Shown here: piece after piece, positions 14,101-21,481 of the stretch
How positions within the stretch are numbered: position 1 is the stretch's first letter
Layout: each line of letters starts with the position of its first letter
Virus record (IMG/VR): IMGVR_UViG_3300050020_000115
Span: 1-27,785 of that record
Source of the DNA: a virus
Direction: 5' to 3' (one strand)
Length of the DNA stretch: 27,785 bases
Notes under the pieces: model-generated
What the model saw: the letters and a program-made list of their open reading frames with translations, nothing else
Told to the model about the DNA's origin: nothing
The model's database searches: none
Translations under genes and position numbers: made by a program

Positions 14101-15391
14101 TTAGCGTTACACTTGTACCAGAAACACCAGCCGGTGTCGGGGTCTCGTTAAGAGACGGACGTTCTGAGCGAAGCATTGCATCGTTCGCACTTACGGCGGG
14201 TGTTTTGTTTTTATACATCGTTTTCATATTCAAAGTGTTCCGCCCACTTCTGTACTCTTCCAAATAATAAGTAGTCCCGTTGTATCTTTTTGTATAACGA
14301 ACAGTATCTAGCCCCTGCGGTGTTTTGCCAACATATTCAATAGAATCGTGATTTCTTATTATGTCCGGAATCAATTTGAAATCGTCTTTGACTAGCGGAA
14401 TCTCGTTCGCGGATTTTAGCGGTGCAACCGTTCCTGAATGTTCGTTGTAGGCGTGTTGCAAGGCAAAATTATCAACTTGGTGGTTCGCGGATGAAACATC
14501 AATACCCCGCTCTTTAAAACTGTTTACTGTGTCATTGTTTGCCTTTGCAATATCTAACTTTTTCACAACACTAGTCGGCTTTTCATTTGAGAGATTAAAA
14601 ATCTCTTGACCTTTTTTTGCTTCATTACTAAGAGGGGGGGTGGAAATAGATTTGGGAGTGTTTTTTAGTGTATCTAAAATTACTGCAGGATTTTTTTCTT
14701 TTACAAATCCTTTTAAGACATCTTCAGAATAATTTGCGGCGTTTTTCCCTAAAATACTTTTAACCGTACTCAAATCACTGGCTTTAGATAGAACACTTGC
14801 TAGTTTAGTTTCTTCTCCACCACCTCCGACTGGATTCAATGCACCCACTATGGCTAGGCCGGTAACTGCAGTACCCAACACACCCGACGCACCACCCATA
14901 CCATGTTGTTTCATAAAGTTTTGGTTGGCTTTGGCGTGTTGTTGCAAACTTATTACCGGTTTGTCTCCGTAGATGGCTTTTTGGATTGTTCCCGTTGGTA
15001 CAAAGTTAGTCCCACCCATCAAAGTATTACCGATTTCTCCTGTAGCTCTGGCAAAAGGTTGGACTATGTTTTCCTTGATCATATTTGTCTGGTTTTTGAG
15101 TGTATTAACACCAGCCAAACCTTGATAGACTTTTGCTGTATTCTGAAAAACTGGACTACTTTGGATAGTATTATTAACTCTCATTACTGGCTGAATCACA
15201 TTTTGGTTTATTTTTTGTGGGAGAGTATTCATACCTACACTAAAATTATTTGCTTGATTATTAAACAAGTCCCTTGCTCTAGGTATTTGTTTTTTGACAA
15301 AACTAACCGGTGAGGGGTTGCTTCTAAAGAAGTTGCCCACCGACTGTTCCGCCTGTTTACCTTTGTTTAGTAAATCTGTCCAAAATGACAT
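11111..15391 (-). CDS. Giant virion (ejection-type) protein with PBECR-like nuclease domain
   Basis: 1426 residues, the largest gene in the window; starts in a TAATG overlap, with GGAG upstream. Residues about 1-190 are polar with a Gly/Ala hydrophobic span near 170-190. Residues about 292-395 contain FALQHAYNEHSG, DDFKLIPDIIRN and YLEEYRSGRNTLNMK, matching the phage-Barnase-EndoU-ColicinE5/D-RelE-like (PBECR) nuclease fold; His313/His318 and Arg381/Arg384 are candidate catalytic residues. A Pro/Thr-rich linker follows, then long helical regions with Ala/Gly-rich hydrophobic stretches (about 915-965) and a basic end. Large multidomain proteins between tail and lysis genes of podoviruses are usually ejected with the DNA. 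The nuclease module is bounded by an exact 23-bp direct repeat. Confidence 0.75.
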   Translation of the reverse strand: MSFWTDLLNKGKQAEQSVGNFFRSNPSPVSFVKKQIPRARDLFNNQANNFSVGMNTLPQKINQNVIQPVMRVNNTIQSSPVFQNTAKVYQGLAGVNTLKNQTNMIKENIVQPFARATGEIGNTLMGGTNFVPTGTIQKAIYGDKPVISLQQHAKANQNFMKQHGMGGASGVLGTAVTGLAIVGALNPVGGGGEETKLASVLSKASDLSTVKSILGKNAANYSEDVLKGFVKEKNPAVILDTLKNTPKSISTPPLSNEAKKGQEIFNLSNEKPTSVVKKLDIAKANNDTVNSFKERGIDVSSANHQVDNFALQHAYNEHSGTVAPLKSANEIPLVKDDFKLIPDIIRNHDSIEYVGKTPQGLDTVRYTKRYNGTTYYLEEYRSGRNTLNMKTMYKNKTPAVSANDAMLRSERPSLNETPTPAGVSGTSVTLKPDSVNGATPLSNEAKGITQASTVPPVETLPPTATTTQLLDKNAQQGIEPLVGQGGKGVVEPITKQRGFVSSVKNSNEVSPEVQKMIQSEYKVGTNAEKIAKSTQAINNLDQSTTKALSDISQTAGRMTPQQISDAIMTAKSHDALGTDAGHQMANTIYNGLAKHATGKAQGLQAFSLLSNRTPEGMKYSAVKTLENAGVKVDGAIAKNLETAMTEVKSTSAGSDERNLATQKLIKFVNDKIPRSKYDAGIGLWRAGLLTGPETIAKVGVSHLVTAPIELASRPVSAAVDKITSLFTGERGLTYNPIQDTANFVQGEGRGIKAMGTKIKTGLDMPHTGGFEQTLGKGTHETAYERTVMNAHGVLPKGNFAGAYDMNIGELARTEGMNLGKKGAELTQYVSDMTKNPSQSIIDKATLAAEKFTNMNRTISGNAISQVQKIPYVGKILAPFARIPGSIAEKGIVDYTPLGLGKGVVEVIKGIKSGSFDQRAFSEAIGKSLTGTAAATAVGFTMMAKGRMTLKAPTDAKEKALWDAQGKKPNSILVGGSVDSNGIAHGGRWISLNAFGPAGIAVGLGGGYKQALIQGKGHAGAVVDAAADAGRLVADQPYLKGISGFANALNDPTRYAQTFMNSTVGSIVPAGISQTARGIDTQQRDYPNTVANTLAANIPILRGKTITPQRDMFGSTLPGSNPNGTVLGGVLGTINPFYPSAPRNANDPATQELQRLYDVAGSSKTDVPVPSTLTSDQTLIPKTPKVTLNQQQLDNLEKSGQVIQQKMNDTINTPAYQQADDATKQKALGQIIDDTRTAAKLNLATTGDAMGNGNSGLIGSNLNKSAQQTIDKANFEKSGKAMQVIGDTVWRRNTDGTGTPTPKIKYDYQLGTATMVKQKTSGDLKGWLTTAQVKIDSINKQLQDPTIDPLEAIQLQNDAQTISDNAAKYLGYGGFTKGKSGSKKTASITALKNFKTPTFTKLAKTVSTGKIALKAPRISASELARGR
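14054..14076. repeat. 23-bp direct repeat, copy A (after nuclease domain)
   Basis: Identical to the stretch at 14615-14637, 561 bases (187 codons, in frame) away. On the coding strand it encodes PLSNEAK at residues 440-446. Together the copies flank the PBECR-like module in the giant virion protein. Confidence 0.85.
14615..14637. repeat. 23-bp direct repeat, copy B (before nuclease domain)
   Basis: Exact copy of 14054-14076. It encodes PLSNEAK at residues 253-259 in the same frame. It runs into a G-tract on the plus strand. Confidence 0.85.
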
Positions 15392-16449
15392 TAGACTCCT
15401 GCTTTACCTAGCATATAGTCGTTTAAGTTAAAGGTATTCGGGTCTTGAAGTTGCTTTAGTTTCGCTGATAAAGTCATACCTGAAACTCCCGCTGGTTGTG
15501 CCATAGGTGAATTAACTAACTGACTGAAAGTCGTATATGGCGTGTACTGGGAAATATCAGTCTGGGCACCTTGTTGGGGTGTGTAGCCTGCCAGGGTGGG
15601 ATTGGTGTCCATTCCAGGTTGTGCGTTGGCTAAAGTATCCTTAGCGGTTTGAGCAGTCTGTGTGTTCTGATCTATAAATTGCTGGTAAGCACGATCCATA
15701 GCGGTATTATTAGACGCCAGGTCGGTGTTTCTCTGAGTTTGTGCTTGACCTAATTGATCTAAGGCGAATTGTCCCGAAGTTCCCATTGAAGATTGATAAG
15801 CCCGTCCACCTAACCCTTGAAAGTATTGCTGTCTGTTAGTTACACCCTGTCCATAACCTGCAAGTAAATCTTTACCTTGCTGATCCCATTGTGCCTTGTA
15901 ATCAACAAGTTGTTTAACTTGATCAAACTGACCATTTTTAAGAGCGTCTGAAAGTTGTTTATCAATCTCACCCGATCTTACGGCGTAGTATGCCTGCATA
16001 TCTTGAGGGTTGTTTCCATCGTATCTAACACCATTATAATCAAACAGCTTTGTTCCACCGCTTGTACCACCAGTAGAACCACCTGTTTGCTGACTGGTTT
16101 GTTGTGTGGCTGGTGCTTGATTCCAGTTAGGGGCAATATTAGGGTTATTAGAACCTAATGCCTGATTTTGTGCATCAGTCTGATTCGTTTTTTGAGAAGT
16201 TGCAGGATTATCCATTATCCCTGTTGAGTTAGGCAATCCATTATCACCAGCCCAACTATCATAAGATTGATAACCTTGTTGAGCCGCTCTTTCTATATTT
16301 GCGACTGGTGGTGCTGAGGTATTTGCTGTGCCTTGTGCAAACTGTGTATTAGATATCGGATTACCATTGGCATCAAAATAGTCAACACCAATAGAACGAT
16401 CTCCATTATCTTTGAACCTCCAACCGTAACCATTATTTACGTATTCCAT
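15391..16449 (-). CDS. Q/N-rich virion protein
   Basis: 352 residues. A Gly/Asn/aromatic N-terminus (MEYVNNGYGWRFKDNG) leads into a low-complexity stretch rich in Gln, Asn, Thr and Ser (about 85-135). A helical region follows (about 150-290) with repeated Gln-rich segments such as LDQLGQAQTQRNTD. Start and stop overlap their neighbours as TAATG. The composition and the place directly before the giant protein fit an internal virion or ejection protein of a podovirus. No enzymatic motif is seen. Confidence 0.65.
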   Translation of the reverse strand: MEYVNNGYGWRFKDNGDRSIGVDYFDANGNPISNTQFAQGTANTSAPPVANIERAAQQGYQSYDSWAGDNGLPNSTGIMDNPATSQKTNQTDAQNQALGSNNPNIAPNWNQAPATQQTSQQTGGSTGGTSGGTKLFDYNGVRYDGNNPQDMQAYYAVRSGEIDKQLSDALKNGQFDQVKQLVDYKAQWDQQGKDLLAGYGQGVTNRQQYFQGLGGRAYQSSMGTSGQFALDQLGQAQTQRNTDLASNNTAMDRAYQQFIDQNTQTAQTAKDTLANAQPGMDTNPTLAGYTPQQGAQTDISQYTPYTTFSQLVNSPMAQPAGVSGMTLSAKLKQLQDPNTFNLNDYMLGKAGV

Positions 16450-16637
16450 TATTTTCCTTTCTTAATTACTCTTTTTTTCCCGTGGTAATTTGGTTGACCT
16501 ATTGCCGCTCCTGCTTTTCTGGCTAGATTACCAATGACACCACCTGGCACTCCTTGTGCTTTTAATTGTGCCGCACGACCTCCCATACCTTTTGCATTTG
16601 ATTTTCCGTTCGTTTTTCCTGTTTTTTTAATTGGCAT
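16449..16637 (-). CDS. Small basic virion-region protein
   Basis: 62 residues, strongly basic, Gly/Ala/Lys-rich (GKTNGKSNAKGMGGRAAQLK; end KKRVIKKGK). AAAGGAGAATT precedes the ATG. It resembles the basic protein at 10868-11095 in composition. Its stop overlaps the next start. Possibly nucleic-acid binding; no family recognised. Confidence 0.65.
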   Translation of the reverse strand: MPIKKTGKTNGKSNAKGMGGRAAQLKAQGVPGGVIGNLARKAGAAIGQPNYHGKKRVIKKGK

Positions 16638-16651
16638 AATTCTCCTTTATA

Positions 16652-17383
16652 TTATTGACTGACTATTGAATAAGTAAAACCGCAATTTCCAGTTCCTATA
16701 AATGTTGCTGAATCAGAACCAGTTTGTCGAACTCCTTGTAACTTTATTGTATGTGAACCAACAGCAAGGTTAACACAACAAGTGGCTGGATAACTCGCAC
16801 CATAATTTGTTGCTGGTGGTTCGCAAGATGCAGGAATACCTACACTGGTTCCATCAATCAATATAAGTCCTGAAAAAAAGTTTTGAGAAACACATTTAAC
16901 ACCAAAAATAGCATTAACTGTGATTACTGATGCAACAGTAACAGATAAAGTTACAGTGGCACCATTTATATCTGCTGGAGTTGCACCAACAGAAGTATCG
17001 GTAGTTGAAACAACTTGTCCGCAAGTTAGTTTTGCTTTTGCTGAAGTAACAGCACCATTGGCGATCGCTGCAGTAGGGATTGCACCGGCATCAAAACCAG
17101 TTCCGTCAATTAAATGTTGGACTACTTCGGCGTTTATCATTCTACCCACCTTACAACCTGCAGTGTGGGCGACATTTGCTCCCGAGATGTGAGACATACC
17201 TGTTATACCTGTTCCTGCTACGGTGCAAAGTTTTACCTCGTAATTAGCAGAGACATTGTAGTCGAAAGTCAAGTAGATCGCTCCGACAGGCGTGCCGAAG
17301 TTACCACCTGTTAGAGTAGCGGTAGTGGCTCCGATTGCAATATCATTCAGCAAAACATCCGCTTGCGCATTTTTCAGCTCCAT
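16652..17383 (-). CDS. Fibre-like structural protein
   Basis: 243 residues, rich in Thr, Gly, Ala and Val. The first 80 residues look like a beta domain, followed by an Ala-rich linker with repeated GAIPTAAIANGAVTSAKAK, a pattern seen in phage fibre shafts. The C-terminal 110 residues resemble a beta-sandwich head with several Cys (about 166-236). The ATG follows AAAGGAATTTT. A short fibre or capsid decoration protein is likely; the receptor is unknown. Confidence 0.65.
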   Translation of the reverse strand: MELKNAQADVLLNDIAIGATTATLTGGNFGTPVGAIYLTFDYNVSANYEVKLCTVAGTGITGMSHISGANVAHTAGCKVGRMINAEVVQHLIDGTGFDAGAIPTAAIANGAVTSAKAKLTCGQVVSTTDTSVGATPADINGATVTLSVTVASVITVNAIFGVKCVSQNFFSGLILIDGTSVGIPASCEPPATNYGASYPATCCVNLAVGSHTIKLQGVRQTGSDSATFIGTGNCGFTYSIVSQ

Positions 17384-17398
17384 AAAATTCCTTTCTTA

Positions 17399-19054
17399 TT
17401 ATGTCTCATTTATATCACCTGCGAGGAAATAATATATTATACTATTTATTGTAAATTGTTCTCCAGTTTGATTATTGATAAATTTTGTTGAAATCCTTTT
17501 ACCAGCGACATAACCTAAATCTATTCTGAAAGATGAGTTTTGTCTTAAAGTGGAAAAGGTAGTATTTGGGTCGTACTCTTGACCTGCTAAGAAAGTACCC
17601 GCTGGTTGCGTACCTGCGCCCGAAGGCACGGAGGTTGAATTACCAAGTTGTATCTGACCTGTAACCGCAAGCACTTCATCGACAAAGGTTTGGTAACTAA
17701 TTGTCCCGTATAACATCCCATAAAATACATCTGCAAACCCAAATCTCTTTATAAGTCCGGGTAATCCACAATCTAGTGATTTAGTCTCAAACTCCGACTC
17801 AATTGCAAGTCCCCCATCATCAGTTCCTGTCAAAAGTTCATAAACATAACTCTCACTAGAAGAACCTGCTAACCAGCGATGTGTTCCGTCACTCTCAACG
17901 AAGTCTAGCAACCAACCTATATTCAACCCCTCAAAGGGTGGACTCCAAGCGTTTAAGCGTGAATCCCAGATATTTACTCTGTCGTTGTAAGTTCCTTTTT
18001 GATAAGCAAACCACAATCTGTCTTTGAAGAACCCCATTACTACTTTACTTTTACCCGCCGTTGCTACACCGTCTATTTCACTTTTAATACGCCCAGATAA
18101 GGCAGATATTCGTATGTTCTGATAAGTAGCTTGTTCTCCTAGAGAATAGATGTTATCAAAATCGTAGAACTTAACATCGTTACCTACTTGAATTACACTT
18201 TTGGGTGAAGTTGTACCTTTACCGTCTACTATTACCTGGATAGTGTGAGCAATCGAGCCGTCACTTAAAGCAGTTGCCACAGGTACAATCTTCCATAAAT
18301 TACGTTCAGTCCAGACATACAACGCATCAGAAGCTGAACCGGCAGAAGAAAATACTTTAATCTTTTTGATTATAGTTCCAGCCCCAGGGTCTAGCATTAT
18401 ATATCCGGCATTCTTCTTCGTTCCAAGTAAAACATCACCAGTCTGAAGATCGGTATCAAAAGTTCCAAAACTGTTTAGGTTAAAAGTTGCGTCAACGGCT
18501 TTATACCCGTATGGATTTGAATAGTAGATTCTATCAGGGTAGGTAACATTGGTCATATACAGACGACCGTTAAAAGCCACTACTTGATCGCCCACAAGAC
18601 CCGTGGCTGTTTCTTCGGTTAGGGTAGTTCCGTTGTAATAAGCGATCTTATCTACTCCGTTACAACCATATAATCGAGAAGTATTGCCACCCGTTCCTAC
18701 TGTCTGGCAAAAGTCCCAGTCTAAATCGTCTGTGAAAGTTAAACCTGATATTGTGTCCCAAGAGTTACCGTTCTTCTTTTTCCAGAGCGTCCCACAAGCG
18801 ACTATCAACTCATTAACTCCCGTTGTACGAAACTGTGCGGCGTTTCTAGGTACTTTACCGTTTATAATCTCGCCACCGTGTTTGACAGAACCAGGGCGCT
18901 TAGTAAACGAACCGACATCATCTAGCCAGACGTTCTTACCATAAGGAATTTCACCGTCTTTTATTAGAGTTTTTGAGGATGAATAGGAATTATAGCCAAG
19001 CCGAAAATCTTTTATTGGATAAGGTTTAAGTTGTGGAGATTGTTCGTATGGCAT
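17399..19054 (-). CDS. Tail nozzle / beta-propeller-like tail protein
   Basis: 551 residues from the ATG in a TAATG overlap (a GTG two codons upstream is also possible). Near the N-terminus KNVWLDDVGSFTKRPG is the N-x-W...G-x-x-x-RPG signature seen in podovirus tail tube/nozzle proteins (T7 gp12-like, P22 gp10-like). Many short beta segments with VGDQVVAFNGRLYMTNVTYPD and KSKVVMGFFKDRLWFAY-type repeats suggest blades of a propeller. It follows the adaptor-type gene directly, the order seen in T7-like phages. Assignment is by signature and synteny. Confidence 0.75.
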   Translation of the reverse strand: MPYEQSPQLKPYPIKDFRLGYNSYSSSKTLIKDGEIPYGKNVWLDDVGSFTKRPGSVKHGGEIINGKVPRNAAQFRTTGVNELIVACGTLWKKKNGNSWDTISGLTFTDDLDWDFCQTVGTGGNTSRLYGCNGVDKIAYYNGTTLTEETATGLVGDQVVAFNGRLYMTNVTYPDRIYYSNPYGYKAVDATFNLNSFGTFDTDLQTGDVLLGTKKNAGYIMLDPGAGTIIKKIKVFSSAGSASDALYVWTERNLWKIVPVATALSDGSIAHTIQVIVDGKGTTSPKSVIQVGNDVKFYDFDNIYSLGEQATYQNIRISALSGRIKSEIDGVATAGKSKVVMGFFKDRLWFAYQKGTYNDRVNIWDSRLNAWSPPFEGLNIGWLLDFVESDGTHRWLAGSSSESYVYELLTGTDDGGLAIESEFETKSLDCGLPGLIKRFGFADVFYGMLYGTISYQTFVDEVLAVTGQIQLGNSTSVPSGAGTQPAGTFLAGQEYDPNTTFSTLRQNSSFRIDLGYVAGKRISTKFINNQTGEQFTINSIIYYFLAGDINET

Positions 19055-19704
19055 TACCACCCCACATTCCAGCCTTGGTTGGCCGCACTTACTCTGGTTA
19101 GGCGTTGTGGGTTAGATTGTTTGTCATTAGTCACCATTAGGTCGAGTCGTTTCTGTCCCATAGCGTTAAAACGGTCATAGTTGCCATAATTACGTTCGGT
19201 AAGCCAGTACCTTGAAGCCGCCAGGTACTTGATCGCCATTAGGTCGGGAATAAAGTCGGGGTCGGCGTCTGCTGTTAGAGTAGCAGGGATACAGCAATAG
19301 ATTATCGTTAAAGCAGTTGAATCAGCAGTGGTGTGTATCTGCCACTTATTAGTCGAAGTGTTAAAATCTATGTAGTACTTATTACCAGTGCAAGTATTAA
19401 AGAGTTCTTTGTTCAGTTGGCCGAATATATCATCGGTAGCGTTTCTAATATCTTTGGGTCGGTGAGTAATGTTAAAATCACTCGGTAAGTCAACCGAACC
19501 TGTGGCAGAGGTTGTTAAGGTAGTAGTTCGTTCAAGCCAGGAAAAAGGATAGTAGTTGGCTATATCAAACTGTCTCGCTTCATTGATAGCGTTGTCACGA
19601 ATAGTATTGGCGGTGGCTCCGTCTAGTTTTCCCAGTATAGCAGCAGTCGAAGTTTTCTCTTGAAGGAAGGTTAGTATTTTATCTCCTTGTTTTGTTATCA
19701 ACAA
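19054..19704 (-). CDS. Tail adaptor / gatekeeper-like protein
   Basis: 216 residues from a TTG. The core motif, NTIRDNAINEARQFDIANYY then PFSWLERTTTLTTSATGSVDLP and SDFNITHRP, is that of podovirus adaptor proteins (T7 gp11/P22 gp4-type), which join portal and tail. The end has Arg/Asn-rich RYWLTERNYGNYDRF. The TTG has no ribosome binding site, while a strong AAGGAG lies five bases before an in-frame ATA at 19677; translation may start there (207 residues). Confidence 0.75.
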   Translation of the reverse strand: MLITKQGDKILTFLQEKTSTAAILGKLDGATANTIRDNAINEARQFDIANYYPFSWLERTTTLTTSATGSVDLPSDFNITHRPKDIRNATDDIFGQLNKELFNTCTGNKYYIDFNTSTNKWQIHTTADSTALTIIYCCIPATLTADADPDFIPDLMAIKYLAASRYWLTERNYGNYDRFNAMGQKRLDLMVTNDKQSNPQRLTRVSAANQGWNVGW

Positions 19705-19716
19705 GAAAGACGAAAT

Positions 19717-20481
19717 CTATTTTTTATAGAGGTGCATATTACCCGACTTGTAGAGAGAGTCCACCCAACCTGCGCCTTTGCCCCACTTCTTCTCAAATAT
19801 TCTTTTGCGTTCGTTCATCTTGTCTTCTTTTTTTGCTTTGCCTAGTTCTCGCCAACCTCCGTGGGCAAAATGATAGTAGACCGGCAAGGAACAAGCCGAG
19901 GAATTGTAGCCCAAACTTTTCATTTCGTGGTGCATCCAATCGTCTTCGAATCCATACCCTGCCTCTCCAAAAGCACCTTCGGTGACGAATTTAACTTTGC
20001 GAAGCAAATCCCCTCTAAAAAGCCCGTACTGCGTCCAGGCCATCGGGAACCACTCTTCAACGGTATAATCAGTTCCCATAGAAAAATCAGCGTCAGCGAT
20101 GTCATAGGCGCCGTTGTGGCCTAGTCTGTTTAAGAGTTCTACCGAGTTCTGGCCTACACAGTAAGATTTAGGGTTTTTATCTAGTATTTTCTGATACTCG
20201 GCAATCGTACCTTTGATATACAAAATATCTCCGTCACACAAAAAGATATTTTTACCTGTTGAAACTTCCAAACCTTTATTCCTTCCGACTGAAGATCCGT
20301 AGTTTTTATCAAGATCAACAAACTTAATCTTATTACCAAGACTTCTAAAATATTCTTTACTACCATCTTCACTACCGTTGTCAACTACGATCACATTAAG
20401 ACCAGGTTCTTTTAAGAGTCTTCGCACCGAATCTTTAGAAACATCAAGTTCGTTCCAATTTAACAAAATGCAGTCGTTCAT
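19717..20481 (-). CDS. GT2-family glycosyltransferase
   Basis: 254 residues. The GT-A fold N-terminus has VVDNGSEDGS (about 32-41), then NKGLEVSTGKNIFLCDGD with the DXD-type D83-G84-D85 that holds the metal and nucleotide-sugar. AGYGFEDDWMHHEMK (about 175-190) resembles the ED motif of inverting family 2 enzymes. It would transfer an activated sugar to a glycan or protein. AAAGGATTTAGA precedes the start, which overlaps the epimerase stop as ATGA. It ends the sugar cluster before the tail genes. Confidence 0.85.
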   Translation of the reverse strand: MNDCILLNWNELDVSKDSVRRLLKEPGLNVIVVDNGSEDGSKEYFRSLGNKIKFVDLDKNYGSSVGRNKGLEVSTGKNIFLCDGDILYIKGTIAEYQKILDKNPKSYCVGQNSVELLNRLGHNGAYDIADADFSMGTDYTVEEWFPMAWTQYGLFRGDLLRKVKFVTEGAFGEAGYGFEDDWMHHEMKSLGYNSSACSLPVYYHFAHGGWRELGKAKKEDKMNERKRIFEKKWGKGAGWVDSLYKSGNMHLYKK

Positions 20482-21278
20482 TCTAAATCCTTTACAATTA
20501 ATTTAGTAGCCCCAACCTTATAAGTTTCTCCGTGCCCACGTTCGGTCTTGTCTCGTAAACTTATAAACTCCTTGCCCAAGAAGTTGCATTCTTCCTGTAA
20601 CCCTCCCGAGTCGGATATACAACCCTTCGCTCTGCCTAACAGTTGAACGAACTCCTTGTAATTCATCGGTTCCAGACAGTTAAAGTGTTTTTTAAGTTCC
20701 TGACCGACTCTATTGGGGTGGGCAAATATCTTTAATTTAGACTGGTCAAACTTTTTAAGTGTTTCTATTATAACGGGTAGTTTCTCCCAACTCTCCGTCC
20801 GGTGAACGGTAACGATGTAAAAGTCCTCTTCAATAAATTTAGGTAAAAATTCTTTTAAGGTGTCAATTGAAGTCTGTCCAACAAACTTACCGCCGCAGTT
20901 CTTAGTTGCTTCTTCGGTTGAGCAAAACTTATGCGTAGCAATACAGTCGATCATTTGTCGATAACCCTCTTCGGGAAAGGGACTCTCAAGATCAAACGTC
21001 CTCATACCAGCTTCAACGTGAACTACGGGTATTTTTAATTCAAACGCATACAAAGCGCCGTAGAAAGCCGTTCTGGTGTCTCCTTGTACCAGTACGAGAC
21101 TAGGGTGGAGGGTTTTAAGCAGTTCTTTGAGTTTTGTCTCCTCACAGTCATAGTCGTAGTTTATCAGTCCCTGGTGTAAGTCTTTACTCTGGTTCACCTG
21201 CAGGAACTTAAAATCATACTTTGTAAAAGGATAGACCTTCACCTCTTCGGCCCTGGTCCCGTATACAATCAAACGCAT
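20478..21278 (-). CDS. Compact UDP-GlcNAc 2-epimerase-like enzyme
   Basis: 266 residues against about 370-380 for WecB. Conserved motifs in order: GTRAEEVK (7-14), VQGDTRTAFYGA (64-75), HVEAGMRTF (87-95), PFPEE (100-104), VTVHRTES (156-163), AHPN (186-189), DSGGLQEE (223-230) and TERG (245-248). This is the WecB/MnaA fold, which converts UDP-GlcNAc to UDP-ManNAc. The enzyme seems shortened between motifs and at the C-terminus rather than broken, since key residues remain. AGGAGG stands five bases before the ATG. It would supply ManNAc-type sugars to the neighbouring transferases. Confidence 0.85.
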   Translation of the reverse strand: MRLIVYGTRAEEVKVYPFTKYDFKFLQVNQSKDLHQGLINYDYDCEETKLKELLKTLHPSLVLVQGDTRTAFYGALYAFELKIPVVHVEAGMRTFDLESPFPEEGYRQMIDCIATHKFCSTEEATKNCGGKFVGQTSIDTLKEFLPKFIEEDFYIVTVHRTESWEKLPVIIETLKKFDQSKLKIFAHPNRVGQELKKHFNCLEPMNYKEFVQLLGRAKGCISDSGGLQEECNFLGKEFISLRDKTERGHGETYKVGATKLIVKDLE

Positions 21279-21481
21279 CCATACCTCCTACCACATTTGC
21301 GGCATAAATGTAATTCCCTGTGTTGATTATTCATCTCATAATGAATATGCCAAGCCTTGCGAATAAATTTACTACAACAAAAACAAGTCGGCGCTCTGTA
21401 CTCTGGTTTAATCTCATCAGGGTATACGTGTTCTACCGGCCACTTATCCAGTAATTCAAATATTTGTTGTTTTGTGATCAA
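21269..21481 (-). CDS. Small zinc-ribbon protein
   Basis: 70 residues from a TTG with GAGGTATC upstream. Two cysteine pairs, TCFCCSKF (about 32-39) and LCRKCGRRYGC (about 59-69), with His residues between, form a likely zinc site. It overlaps both neighbouring sugar genes. Unknown function within the cluster. Confidence 0.65.
   Translation of the reverse strand: MITKQQIFELLDKWPVEHVYPDEIKPEYRAPTCFCCSKFIRKAWHIHYEMNNQHRELHLCRKCGRRYGCV

Noticed and set aside
14903-15313. A 136-codon plus-strand frame opposite the giant virion gene
   Set aside because: Composition is that of an antisense shadow of a well-supported gene; no ribosome binding site or recognisable motif.
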